Source: Lineus longissimus
Lineage: Eukaryota > Nemertea > Pilidiophora > Heteronemertea > Lineidae
Assembly: GCF_910592395.1 (NCBI RefSeq)
Contig: NC_088317.1
Location: 1,242,001 to 1,302,000, forward strand
Direction of reading: 5' to 3'
Length of the DNA: 60,000 nt
A program made the position numbers and the translations under genes. Every line of letters begins with the position of its first letter. Within the stretch, counting starts at the first letter, position 1. A model generated the notes under the pieces. It saw nothing but the letters and a program-made list of their open reading frames with translations, was not told the DNA's origin and did not search any database. This document shows, one piece after another, positions 24,201 to 39,200 of the stretch.

Positions 24201-27200
24201 TGAGGAGCCCCCTTGCGATTTACGGGAGGATGTACCGTATATCTTACATCGAAGACGGAAAAGTTCTCCTGGGGAAAAACGGAAAGAAATGGAGCGAAGT
24301 AAATCTCTGCCGGAACCTCCGACACAGGAACTTGACCCTGACCACATGACTGATGAGAGACCACCAGTGATGTTTTCAACATTTTACGGCCCAGATTCGC
24401 CCAGATCGCCGACTCTATCCCCTAAATTGCTCAAAATGGACCCAAAATCTCCCGAGGTTAAACGGCAACAAAAGATGGAATTCGAGAAAATGAAGTGTGA
24501 CCTTTCCAAACCTATTCCGGCAAAGTCCCCTGGACTGCAGCAGCGCCCCTTCCATTTCGGCCGAGTGACTAAGCTCCCCCACCCTGATAGTTTTTCCAGT
24601 GCTGACGACTCTCTCAGCCCCTCCCTCGAGAAGGAGATCTTTGATCAGATGAAACATAGGGCTGTTCAGGATACACTGCCAGAGGAGGGTGTGCCTGACA
24701 CCAATACTGATCGAGACTCATCTGAGGTTAAACGTGACTCAGTTTCAAGTGTAGGATCAGGGAAGTGTGGCTCGCTCTCAAGCAATGGTTCACCTCACCG
24801 AGTAGTCGACTCAAGCGATGACTCCACGAAGAAAACATCAGGGAAGCGAGAATCTTCAGTCTCGAGCAATGATTCAAAATGCCGTTCCGGGTCTGGCTAT
24901 GAAAGAGATCGGTCAGTTTCAAACGAAAGAGAACAGTCTATGTCAAGTAACGGCTCTGGAAAGAGGTCATCAGTCTCAGGCAAGGACTCCAAAAGATCAT
25001 CAGTTTCAAGCAATGCCTCGTCATCCAAGCGTTCATCGGTCTCCAGTGTTGATAGATCAAAAGAGGAAGATACGGGTTCGGACAACACAACTAAGATTCA
25101 CTCCACTCCTTCGAGTGAAGATGATGCGGAGATGCCAGCAACAGGATCGTACGATATACATCGACTTTCCCTCTCCGATGAAGAGGACGTGGAGCTGCCG
25201 CCACCTATTGAGGTGCTCGAGCGTGTTCGCTATTCCGTGTCAGAGCAGTTCCCGGCACCTCCGCTGGAGATGCTGAGGCATCATTCAATATCGGATGACG
25301 ATGAGGTAGAGTATCCTCCTCCTACAGAAATGGCCGAACACTTCAGCAACCGCACAAAAACTGCTCACATAAAACCTCAGAACTCGATCTCGGATGAAGA
25401 TGATGTCACCTACCCACCGCCAACAGAAATGGCTGAGCATTTCAGTAATCGAACAAAAACAGCACATATAAAACGCCCTAACTCAATTTCTGATGACGAC
25501 GAGGTCAGCTATCCACCTCCAGAAGAAATGGCTGAACACTTCAGCAACCGGACGAAAATTGCTCACTTGAAACGACGTAACTCGATATCCGATGATGATG
25601 AAGTGGAATATCCTCCAGCGACTGAAATGGATGACTGCTACAGCAATCGGGAACCAAAGATCATTCTCCCACCTGAGATTGACTGTGCGCCACCCGAGTT
25701 GGAGGGGATTCTGTCCCAGGAGGAACAGTATCAGCAGATTACGCTACAGTCTGAGAGTTCAGATGACGATCTCCCTCCCCCGCCTGACATGTTATTGATC
25801 TCGCCCTCTGGTGACACTAATGGTAACAACATCCGACCGCAGACCTTGCCATATTCTCTCAGTATCCCGCGAGTTGAGATACAGGCTGCAACACCACTGC
25901 CTGAGGAAGTCGATGATGACAAGTTCCCACCACTACCAGATGAGGTCGTAACCTGTCACGCGGCACCAGAGACTTCAACATCAGAGAGCGAGGAAGACCT
26001 ACCAGCGCCACCTGTCAGTGAAGAGGTTACTCAGATCTATCAAAATCAATACAGCGCTGGAGTGGACGTAGCGGACATATTTGAAAAGGATAGCGATAGT
26101 GGTCTGGAGACGTATTATATCCCGATGTGTAAGGGCGAAGGATCGGGATGCTCAGGGGCTGCGGGCCACAAGGTTGTTCTCAGCGAGCAGCACAAGATAC
26201 CAATTTATAAAGATACGCCGCGCAATTCATCCGATCTGAGTGGCGACTCCATTGAGGATATTCATGGTTATGATGAGAATTTGGGCTACGGCACCAGCCA
26301 GAGTGATCTCACACCAACAAAAGAACAGGAGGTGCTGGCATTCAGTGAAAGTGATGAGGAAGAAGAGGCTGAAATACCCAAGTTTTCCGACTCGGATAGC
26401 GAATCCGAGAGTGAGGGTTCGGAGGAGTTGCTGGGGCCGGATGATGACGAAGAACCAGACCCAGTCCCAACAGAAGCGCCACCTTTGGGAAGCCAAGTCA
26501 TTGAAAATCCACACGCTTATCCTGGTGGTCAAGTCTTTAGCAATCCGTATGCCGAGCTCCGTACACCAGAGAAAGAATGATCAAATTCATGACATTAGAT
26601 TGTTTGTCATACAGCGCCACCTGTCATCAAAAGGAGATACTACTGATTGCATAATACATACATAATTTTGCTGAGTCATAGTCTGTTTCATATGATCTCA
26701 TACGTGGATGAAAGCAAAATGTGGCATCGATTTGAAAATTGAGAAGTAAAGTGCTTATTGAACTGAAATCTTTGAAAATTATTCGGTGCTTCGAAGCTCA
26801 TCATAAGAGAACAAATTTCTTCTCAACTTTCAAACTTTCCACTAAAAGATATCCATCAGTCAGTTTTTACCGGCAAATATATACATAGACTTATACATTG
26901 TATATTTATTCATATTATAGTGCCAAGGTTTTCATAATGACCTTGATCTTTTACCATTGTTGTAACGTTCGGTTCATTGTTGAAAGTGAATATAGCAGGA
27001 ATCTTTTACATTTACATATTCAGAAGGATCGCATATCATTATGAATATTAGCATAATTGGATGAATTGATTATGATAAGTAGGGAATATATCATAAATTA
27101 TGATTATTAGACAAATTTTGGGGGCCTCTCGTGTTGGAATTTGATGCTTCTCTCGGGCTATCGTTTGCCACTATTGAGGATTTTGGACGTCCTTGAAGTC

Positions 27201-30200
27201 CATTTATGCCCGGGGCGGTCCTTGTGGATAGGTTATAATGTATTCCTCATGGATATTTGATTTTTTATTTGAGAGTAGTCTTCCAGTATTGAAACCTTTC
27301 GTGAAATAGTTGTGATTTAGTTCTGCTGATTTTGTTTGAATTCAGTGATCGGTTTTCTGTCAGGTTTCCTCTTGAAGTAGTTTGGCATTCATTTATTTTG
27401 AACTAGTGCCTTGACATTTCACTGCCAACCTCCTCAAACAGGTCCTCAATCTTGTTTTGATAGACGGATCAAGAGGCATTTATCACTGGGGGGAAATTGG
27501 TGGTGAATCCTCAAGTCAGGCCAATTAGAGCACAGAAGTGAATGACTTATCATGATTATACTGATATCAGTGATAAAAAAAACTTTGAAAAATAGTTCTA
27601 CATTAGAATGTGTGATTTGAACTTTTCTGTTTTCCGTTAGTTTTCTTAGCATTTTAGTTATTTATCAATAGCTAATAAGCTGTGTTATGAATTTGCATTT
27701 CTTTAATAACTTGTATAGGTGTTAAACTTTTATTTCGTTTGCTCAGATATTGTATTAAGTTTTATTTATTCTTTTACATACCGTGATCAGTTTCTGAACT
27801 TATAAGGTAGAAGTTTAGATGCAGTGGGGGGGGGGGGGGGGGGGGGATGCAGGCTGTTGTCTAATCATAGTACTAGTTGCATAGCCACATTTGTGAATAC
27901 ATTTCCATTTCATTTGTGAATACATCTTCATTCTGCCTTCAAGTTTTCTATAGTCAGTGCCGAATTGCTAGCTTGTTTTATAAATGGGTTGTTTATAGTC
28001 CGTTACAAAATTCCATGTCTGCAATTTTATACCAACACTTGTTACGTACCCAGTCATAATCAATGGGATGTTTCTTTTTGCTTATGTATCATCAGTGCTT
28101 ATTTATTAACAGTGTTTATATCAGACTTGGTGTTAAAAGTTGGGTTGTGAAATTTGGGGCAAATTACACAATACAAAATGAAGCTAAGGATGTGCATTTT
28201 CAACAGAAATTTCATGCCTCTCATCCCCAGAATATTCAGTAGACTTGTCCATTTTATTAGGAATGTATAGTATTGGCTGTCCCATTTATGTTGCCAGGGG
28301 GTTGTGGTCCTCATTGTTCCTTGTTGGTAGGCTTTATACCATTTTGTGATTTTACAAAGGAGTTAGTCAGATGATGTAAGCATGTTTGTGAGTAGTTGCA
28401 ATTAAGTATGGGTATTATGAGTCAGCCAAGTTAGTATATTGTGGATAAACTTGGTCCCTTCTGATCATTTCAGTTAAAAGGTTTTGATTACTTTATGCTT
28501 GCAATGGTATTGAATCTGCTCATAGTTCTGCTAACTTGTAGCTGTTGTAGCCAATTCATGCCGAGGTGCTATGTGACCAGACACCAAAGGTGAACAGTTC
28601 TTGGGCAGTCATGTCCATGCACATCACTGAACAGTTCTATTAGCTGTGGTTGATAGTATTCGGGACTGTCAATGGCCAACCATCCTGGTATAAAAGTCCA
28701 CCTCAATATAAATGGAAAGTACATACGATACTTCCATTTTCAGTTTGCTGATTTTTATTTCCTTTCTCAATTGATGGGTATGGTTTGATGTCCGTGTCAG
28801 AATGGGGGTGTTCAGGGCATCATTGATGATATGATACCTTGGAGGAACTAATTAACTTGCTCCAGGCTAATACAGTGTGTCTGTGCCTCTGCTATAACAA
28901 TATCTAGTCGTCTATCTGTAAGAATCTCAAAAAAACATGACTTTATAATCCCCAAAAGATCTATTGCTCATGTACTTGTCCAGCTTTTAGGCCAAACTAT
29001 CAAATAGACCTTATCATACTCCACTCTCAGTATTATTCTTTTACATGTTATATGATTCTATGTATTATATACTCCTTCATTTACTCTTCAATTCGTCCCT
29101 GACTTTTGTCGATGGCCTTGACCTTAATGTTGCTTAGCAACCATGCATCCTCGACTGCATCTGACCTTGACCTCTTTAAGGGCTGTCTGGTTGAGGAGAC
29201 CTATATATCATCGGAAAACCTCCAGTTTTTTTGTAATCAGTTGAGGCAGTCCTTTATATCTATTGTGAGGTTTGTATCAACCATCTTGGTATGGGTAACG
29301 CCATCTCTGCATGAAAACTACCTGGAAATGTCTGTACCTTCGACCAGATTTTGAGTAATCTCTTCTTGAGACTTGCCAGTGTTCCACTGTTTGAGAAGTC
29401 TTGATCTTTTGAACTCTGTGTGAAAACTCTTCTGATTTTCATCCTCTATCCTCTGTTGACTTGCAAGTGTGTGACTTCTCGTTAGCTTGATTGCGAATTG
29501 CAGTGAATTTCAGGGAGGGGACATCGCAAAATGTGGGCCGAGTCTTAAGCAACAAATACCTCAAAGCAAACTTTCATTTACGTGAGCTGATCATTGTAAT
29601 CACTATTGGTTTTGTGATTGGACAGTATTGTTTGCTTTACAAACTTCAGCCCTATATCATAATGGGAAAGCTGCTTTGTGTTATTTATCGAATACATTGG
29701 GGTCAGTGTTCTCCCGAGGCTTAATCATGGGTGCTTTGCATTTTGAATCTCTGGTTCTTTAACTTCAGTTCGAAAACTCTGTCCGATCAATTTCAGACAC
29801 TGATCTCCAATGTTGACATGAAAATGGTCTGTTTAGGTTTCAATCAAGATTTGCTCATCCCCACCTCCCAGTAGCCATTGGCAAACTTATGTACATCATG
29901 GCCATTTTGAAATAATTGCACCAATTTTCATCAAAAGACCGCATTGACAGAAAGTAGATAAGGATTCCACAGCATGTAGTAGCTGACATCACATTGCTGA
30001 CTCTTAACCCTTTCAATTCAGATGTGCTTTATGCTGTGCAAACTTTCTGCTTTAGAAAAGACTAGATTTTAATTCTGCTAAAAATGAATGTTTTCCTGTG
30101 TGGTATTCCTTCTTTGAAAACAGAGACAAAAGTAGTATACATATGGTCTGAAGTGTAAATGCCATAAAAGTATTTGAAATTTGAATCCTATACCCATTGA

Positions 30201-33200
30201 ATGTCTCAGGTGCTTGAAACCAACACATGGAAAGTCATCTTCTGTCTTTAAAGGCTAAATGAGTAAAGGCCAGATTCCACTGATCTGTCGTTGAATTTGC
30301 TGAATTTGTCATCGCCCAAATTCCTTCTGTGTTTGTTTATTGTTGTTTGGGAAGTATTCTCCATGTGGGATCGGCAGCCATCTTGGATCAGTGGCAACCA
30401 TTTTGTTTTTGATGCCATAGTGTTGCTAAGGCAACCAAATATGTCACCTCAAACACTTGCAATATTGACCTATTCCTGAACACAGTACAATAATCTTGAA
30501 TATTAACTTTCAGCCAAAAAAATTGTTCATGCATTTCCCGATCTTATGTCTTTGCCTGAATTTAGAAAGATTTGTTGTGCCCCGACACTTATATGCAGAT
30601 TTGATGCCTTGGTTCATTGTCATTCGCATTTTGGTGGTGTTCTGTCTGTAGGCCTCATCTCGAACTTGCTCGGACAAACATTATAGCTTAGACGGGTTGA
30701 TCTGATGGACTCTAGATCTGGTGTGTGGGGGTGGCCTTGCTTCTAAAGGATATTTGTGGATTATGTGACTTTTCATGGAACACACTATGTGAATGTTGGA
30801 CCTGTAGATCGAATGTGTTGACTCTAAAATGACACTTTATTTGTGATTGGACTCTTGAAATGTGTGAGTGCTCGGACATTGAATTCTTGGTGAAAAACAT
30901 GCCACAGACAACAGACTCTTAGGACTATTGTCGTCTCCTCTGTGTGCAGCTTAAAAGGAAAACATACATGAGGTTTTGAGGAGCCTTTTGTTATGGACTA
31001 AAAATCATTATGACATTGAACTCTCTTGTGACCTTGAATTTAATCAATTTTAACGATATTGGTTAAAATATTGTCAGCCATTGTCGATGAATGAAATTAC
31101 CATTAATTGATTGCAGCCAATCCCCACAACACATGCCACACATACACAATCACTCGTTCGTTGTTGTTCTCAGAATCTTACATTAGTTCAAGCATTTGTG
31201 TACAGGGGGCTCCACTAGTCACTCTAGTGTTTCTAAGGTCTGTGGTATTCTTTAACCCTTTCTTGAACCAATTCCAACTCTCTTTGCCTAACTCACTCTC
31301 TCTTGTCACTAATAAGCATTAATTGGTAATTAACTTTACTCAGCCTTTCTCCTGCTAACTACACACTATGTTTAGTTTTGATCCCTTTGTTTGAAACTGG
31401 TTTGTTGTGGTTCACCTTTCAGAAATGTTAACCCTTTCTTCATTGAGCTTATTCATGGTTGATTTCACGCTGGTTCCTTGTTTTCTTTGTTAACCCTTGA
31501 GTAGTGGTTTGAATCAAACTCTGTTTCTTTCCCCACACGATCAATAAGTCTATTGATTTGCACCACCACAGGTGAATGAATGTCTCGCTAATTGACTTAC
31601 TGGTTAATCAGTTCTATGGTGTTCATCATTAGTTCCAGAATCGTTAATTACACCACCTTATATCTAACATTAACCATTTCCAGTTGGTGTTAGGAATGTT
31701 TGCCACACATCCTCGACTGGAATCTCACTTTTATTTTGAGTCTGAAAAAAGGATGAAAAAGACTCAATTTCCAATGAATTAGACTGCCAAGCAGTGATTG
31801 CATTTGTGGTCCACCCTTGGTAAAGTCAAGAAGTCTGGTTTCTTGTCTGGTCATTCTGTCTGGTTGGTTCTAGTCTTCAGTTTTATAGATCTTGTTTGAG
31901 CAATAAGTATGTACTCTACAGTATTAGAATATCGAATAAAAAATTGAACAACACACGTTTATGGTCTGTTTCGCGGAAAATGGCACTTCATTTTGGCGAT
32001 TTTGCGCAGAAAATGCTACTTTTGAACAAAATTTTATATAGCTTACGTTAAATTGAACTTAAGTTCATTGATTCACTTAGGATACCCGATTCCCCATATG
32101 GCGATTGTTTGCTATCTAAATATAGATGTCGCCACCCATTTGATACTTCCCGTAGATACGTACTTTGTTGACGATGGATGTTTTCAGTCATTTTTCTTGT
32201 TATCGTATTGGCCATGAAGTTATGTAATATATTTGGCCTTTTGTCGCAATAAAATACATTGTTTGAATTGAAATATTCGTCAGTTTTCATTGTAAAGTTT
32301 CAAATTTAGATTAACAAATCTTTGTCTGCGTCTGTCGTCAGTTTTACCTTTGCAACTAATGGCTCCTTGCAAGTGCTGCCACCTTTGCCATGGAGCCCCT
32401 CGGGTGAGCAGAGGGTTAACCTACCAATTCCCAACAATGAACAATGCAGATATCAACATGTAGTCCTGTCTGCTTCTATCTCAATATCAAATATGAAGGC
32501 CACACCACTTTCATGGTGATGTTATGGTCTGAAAACATTGTGCCACTTTATATTGATTTCTTCATCGTTGATGGTGTAATCTGATAAAAGTTTGACGATT
32601 TGATTCCTTGGGGCATGTGGCCTTGAAGTGTCATAGATGAAGGTAGCGTCTTGGGGACGATTAACTCCTTGATTGGTTTGTCATGAGGTGACAGGTCGCA
32701 GATACCGTCAGATGGAAGAAATGTCAGACACAAGACTTTGCTCGTAGCATCAGGGGAAGATGCTTCTGAAATGCCTTGTGGCTCATTATGCATTTTATAA
32801 AGAACATCCCATATTTAGAGCCCTAACTCTGACGGCACATACCAAGCATTACTGCAAAAAACTGATGTGTAGTCTCTGGGATTTGAACCAAGGACCACCA
32901 GTTCCGTATGCTTGTTCTCAAGCTGTGCTGGTAGAAGTGTGTTATAATATGTGGTTACAGCAGTCAATCGATGTTTTCAAAACAAACTCTTCAATGTACA
33001 AAAAGTGATCTCTTCAGTATGATGTTACTCCTAATAGAACCCCGTCTTCAAAGATACTCATCCTCTGATGACTGTCTTCTTCAAGATCACCAGACCACTT
33101 CAGATAACGTCTGCTGCGGTTTCTTAATCGCTTGTAAGACTTTTCCCCGAAAAAGTTTCCTCTCATATACCACTCAGTTGGGAGAGGTTAACTCTTTGAA

Positions 33201-36200
33201 GGAGAGATTTCAAGGAAGAACATGTGATGAACATGTGATGAACAACCAATCATGTTACTTGATTGGTTCTTGAGGTGGTCATGTGATGTCTTACAGCCAA
33301 TCGTGTTCCTTGATTGGTTGTTGAGATGGTCAGGTGATATCTTGCAGCCAATCGGGTCACTTGAATGCTTTTTGAAATACTATATGTAAGGAAGGAGATA
33401 AAGTTTTCAGAAAATAATGCCTTTATTTCTTAGAAAAGTCATAAGCATTCAAACATTGTACAAAGTGGTCACATGATTAACAAGGAAACTTATATTCAGA
33501 TGATCAGTCCACATACCTACCTAGTACCTACCTGCCACTTTGAAATAACAACAGCTCCTGACTGTCTTCGCAGTATGCCTATTTGCAAACAAACATAAAC
33601 AATGAGCCCATAGTACTTGGGTTAATCTGCTTGGTAGTTTTGACCTTGGATATAACTTGCAACAAGAAAGATGTCTGAGGGGCGGATGTCAACTTGATCA
33701 GGAATTGATCCTATCCTTGAACCACTCTGAAAGCCCTGTATTGGTTTTACGATTCTCTGTAAACAAGTCATAATGTAGTCACCAATTGATCAAGAGAAAG
33801 GGGAGGGACTTGACATATGAGATGTCGCAAACTCTTAGGTGCATTTCCTTGATTTCGTTGAGTGTTATTGCCGAGTATATTCATCATACAAAAAAGCTTC
33901 AAAGAGCCATCTTCATTCTGATGTGCCTGGTTAGTTTAATGGGGTAGAAAGAATCGCAACAGTAGTAACTTCTTTAGCAACGAAAGGACCATTCCAAGCA
34001 AGATTTTACCAAGTCTTATCATACCTCACCAATGTTGACGTCAGTTTTCCAAAAGCTTTGAAACCCCTGGCTGCCTCTGGCCGGACACTGGTCTGGTTCC
34101 AATCTAAACGGTACATCAACAGTCTTTACCATCCCTCAAGCAATCCCTTACAACATGAAAGAGCCTTCAGCCTCACAAAGGAAATCTATTTCGCACCAAG
34201 AATCAATTTGCGTTCCGTTGACGGGGTTGATTGTGTCGCCTGCATATGATTGGTTCGTTTACCCTGTCACAAATCCGGGTTTGCGCGTTGATGGTTTCTT
34301 CTTATGAAGTGGGCGAAGACGGTTTGTGCTGTGGACTGAGAAGGGTTCTTGGTCAGTTCTCAACTTGACTGATGAAAGCAAAAGTGTTAACTGTTTGCTT
34401 AATTTATCTCAGATAGAGTTGTAAGATGATTACACAAGTTTTTGCAATGCATCTCCATGTATTGCCCCAATCTATTTCCATCAAGTTGTGTGGAAGGCCT
34501 TCCTGTATTCTGGCTGGGTCATGTCATGACTGTTCACCATTAATGACGATATTCCATGAGATAAACTGAGATAACTCATCAAATATGTATGAACATGGGG
34601 TCACTGTATGCAATCGTCCAGCTGCGTTAGAAATGGATTCATGCTATTCATGGCAAGACCATAAGACATGCACAACCCTGGCACCAGATGTGTTTTATGA
34701 CAGAGTAATGAGTAATCCTGCATTATGGATGAATCGGGTCATTATATCACGATTGGTGCATTGATGGAGTAATGGCTTGGGATTGAAAAAATGATGATGA
34801 AACTGGTTGGAGGCATGCTGAAAATAAGTAACAAGTAATATGGGGGGGGGGGGGGGCTGCTTAAATATGTAATTGGTATATTTTGTACACATAGGCCACA
34901 ATTGTACCATCTTACATGTACCTTACCAGCCAATTTTACCGGTATTTGCATAAACATAAACCATAAAAGAAACAACATGTAGAGCTGCGGAAATCGGGCA
35001 GAAATCAGACCTAGAATATGTTATTAAGTATATTTTTGTACTGGTACCGGAATATTTGTGTATTCAGTAAATCAACATTGCGATGTTGTGAGTCGAGTTA
35101 TGTTTCCTTGTGGTGCAGGTGTCTAAGAACATGATAACAAGTGTACGTGAGGAAAGAAGTCAGTCTGGCTCAACACATCTTCAAGTGGTTGTGCTAATGT
35201 ACAAGAACAGAAAAAATGACGAGAGTTTTACCTTTGCCATGCAACATATAACAATATAGGCATTATAGCCATCAGCAGTAACAACGACCAGGTCCATAGC
35301 AAGCTGTTTGGCCAGTGTACACCAAGAAACCATGCCTTTAAGTTGTCTAACCATACTTAAGGTACATTGAAAGTTACTGTAAAACACAAAGATATCTTAG
35401 AGAAGGAACCTTCTCATTCTCAATCACCTGTTGCTAGATAGATAATGCCGAATCACGAATACTCCACTTGGCTTACCCTTAAGAATTTTACCGATATTGA
35501 AGCACCACTCCAAGACTCTCCTGAGAACTCCAGGCAATCAACCATTCAAGATTTCTGTTATCCACAGAATTTGAATCAAAACACTCCTTGCACAGTTAAG
35601 AAGATAGAAAATAAAACAATGCTATTTCACAAGGTAACTGCAATAGACAAGGGAAATGCTTGCTGACGAATAATCTGCTCCTCCATTGAACAATCTTGGC
35701 ATAACTGAAATGACCTAACACATCAACTTCCAAGTATTTTCCTCCTGGAAAGAGAATGAATTCTGTTTTCCCTTTCATGACATGAGATCTCGAAATCTGC
35801 GGTAGTCGGGCCGGTAATCTGGTGTCATTATAATCTTTGCGTTCAGCATTTTGATCCATCCCCAGACTTGCAAAAATGACAACACACTGACATTCATAGA
35901 CAGCAGCATTTAGAACCCATTGAAGACTCCTCCAATTAAACTGCCACTAATTGAAATTCACATCCCTTTCAGAAAGTTGTCAAGTCCCATTGAGTTTGCT
36001 ATCGCTAGCAGTCTGGTGCAGCTCCAACTGATATTGAGAGACCTGTTCTGCTTCGATGGGGTATACCAATATGAATATTGAGTTGAGGTCGTGGGGTGTT
36101 GGGTTGTGCAAGACTAATGCAAGTTACTCTTGGTCGGGGTTGTGGTCATTTATTGCTGTTATAGTGACGTTGAGGTTGAGAGAGCCTTCTTAGTTGCTGA

Positions 36201-39200
36201 TGGGCTCTCGGCCTGCAGAGATATTATAATTGTTCACACTAACTTGGGTCAGGTGATAAATTTTCTGAAATTTCCCTCAAAACAGGCGTGAATGGGTTAA
36301 ACGTGCTTTCCCACTCAGCACTTTGTATTGATGAAGTGTTTTAGCGGTTAATGAAAGCTTTCACTCCCGGATCAGTCTCATACAGTGAGTGTAATTGAAA
36401 AGCAAACTCGACATTGATTTGGTGACTATTTGCATACAGCTAATTGATTTCCTAGATTTATTATTGCTGGGGGTTCTGTTGAGGTGGTTGTAATGGACTT
36501 GTTGTGGTTGTGGTAGTTTGTCAATGTTTTGCCTCCCTTTTGATGTTCTGAATCAGTGACATGTGGAGGCCCTACTAAAGAAAAATATGAAGGACTGATT
36601 CCAACACAGAAACCCATTAAATGCTCTGATATGTTTCATCTGGCCAGGTATTTACTGCACAGTGAAAACTATACCAGTGAAAACTATAGATGCGAGATTG
36701 GTTCCTATCAGGAGAGAAGTCGAGCAAGTGAACCTGGCAATAATGAACCACCTGAGAAACAGATTGCTTTATGACCATTCACCAGTGCTGATTGTTTCTG
36801 GAAACGAGGAGCTTTATGGGCTTCCTCAGTGATACAGGTGGAATGGAATCCTGATTGTGTTCAAAGCTTGATTGTGTTAATAGAACTCTGGAGTTGGGAA
36901 CGAAGAGAACAAAATGTATTGAGAACTGTTTATAGGGGCGTCCCTTTCACAATTGATGACTTCCCATTTCTTCAACTGATGTAGATTTCTGTATTGCCGT
37001 GGTTACGACTTTGATTGATCTGTCGTAGTTGTTGTTGGCATTCCAATATAGAACTTGTCAAGCGAGATAAGTCTTGCCAGTTGCAATGTTTTTTCTCTTG
37101 TTTTGTGAAGGCTGCAATTGAGACTTTGAGAGGGTTACATGAAGGAAGGAAATGTAGAATTCTGTACTCAAAGCTGGCAGAATAAACTTCTCTTAGAGAA
37201 CTTTAAGCATAATACACTTGGAAGTTACACTGTCGTACCAATATCCAGTGTGGTAAGAACTGACACTGATAGCCCTTGTTACAGATTTCATCCAGGGTGC
37301 GTGGTTTCCTCCTACATTGTATTGGTAAACCACCACTTGAATGTTGGTGAACAGGCAATTCCCACCTTACATGTGTGCCTGACTCCCAATACGGTCATCA
37401 CCGTGGTAGACGGTTTATTGCCAACACCAAGACCTGTATGGCTTTATGGTGCCACAGATTGGCCAAATTCACGTATCGCCCACTCTGACGCCACACTTCC
37501 GCTGGTTCTTGTTGTCAATTAGCGGCCAGGGTTTGATCCGAGGTGGTGGCCTCGCATGTCGCTATTAGTCCACCAACAGAAGTGTCATCAAGGCCAGAAG
37601 TGTCATGTGATTAGACCTAATTAGCCGAATTGGTTACATGATGAGGTCCAATTAGTGATGTGATGTGTTCTGCGATGCATGTGGCAAGGCATGGTGAGAG
37701 ATGCAGCCAACCAAATAATACTAAGAAATGTCTTGTAGCAGATGGGCCTACCCAGAAACAGTCATCAAACCTGGAATCTCAAACGTACCTGTCACTGGCT
37801 GAAATTTAATTAAATCTATTGATTTTATCAACTGTCAGGTTGCTTGATGCTTTGGAGATTGCCAAGGGCACTTCAAATTATGAAATTATATTAGAAAAGT
37901 GCAGGATAGAAATTTTATTTCATTAAATCTGAAATAAGATCCATATTCCAATAGCATGAAGTGTACAGGTGAACCCCTCTATTAAGGACAACCTTGATAT
38001 TGACAGATGTGTTCGTGATTGAGAGGTACTGATCACAGTAGTCAAATTGAATTGAAGAATTACCAATTTGGGTCTAAAAGCAATATCCTTGGTAGAGGGT
38101 GACCTGCCGAACAGTGGTGTTGTCTGAGGGAGGTTCCTCGGTATTTGAAGACTTGGCAAATGTGTCTCATTGAAGAGCATTTTGGGGGGCATTTGTTGAA
38201 ATTTATTAATTAAATGTCATGAAGAGTTTGCTTGCTGCTCATTCCTGCTCATATCACTTGTGCATCAGGATTGCACTTTCTTTTCACGGTATTGATTCGC
38301 TGCAAGCATTTCATACAAACAACACATGAAAAAAATATGACTAACAAATGCAAGGCCCCAAGGGAAAACAACCACATGAGTTACTCCTAATCCAATTTCT
38401 GATGAAAATGGCAGAGAAATTCAATAGAGTGAACATAAAGACATACAATTGAATTACGAAGGCAATCATCTGGCCTTTGAAGCTTTCCTTTCAAGATAAC
38501 CTCATCTACATTTTCATTGTTTGAGGTCTGATCGCTCATGGGGAAAGCACATATGACAGCTGGTACTTGCTTGCTGGAAAGTCAATTAAGTCAAGTGTTG
38601 TGGTACAATAGAATTCAAGTTGTGAACTTGGAAGTGCTTCATGCGAATCTCAAGTAACTGAAAAGTTCAAGTTTTGATCATCTACAAAACCTGCTCTGCC
38701 AGAATGAGACAAAGCTCGACCAAGAATTAACCATTTGAAGTGAAATAGACACTTTTTCCAATCATTTTACGATCTTTGTGTACAGTGCTGTTTGCTCTTG
38801 AAATATCCATAACACAACCTGCAGATACTGGGGGATACATGTATCACTTTACTGTCTCTGTGACAAAGGGAAATATCTGCTGATGAAATGATGATTTTTG
38901 CAGGCGTCAGACTCGTACATTGACTGACCTTTGACCTTTTCGAGCCTTTGTTTAGTTGTGGAAATGTCCTAGAGTCTTTGACAACGTTGGGTTCACCAAA
39001 AAACCGCATTGCCGTAAGATGATAGCAAGAGATATGAAACCTGCCAGAGAAGAGTGTCAGATTCTTTTTTGCTGTTAATGGATTATTAAATGAACCTTTG
39101 AGAAAAGATCCTCCAAAGACCGCTAGGTTTGTGTCAGAATCATTTGAGAACAAGCAAATTATTTCTAATGTGGTCTCCATCTCGGCTATCAAACCTTTGA

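Noticed and set aside
23842-24382. Several open frames antisense to the giant exon
   Set aside because: Shadows of the low-complexity sense frame.
37139-37522. 127-codon + strand open frame
   Set aside because: No splice boundaries. Ends near a weak B-box-like sequence, so probably repeat-derived chance coding.
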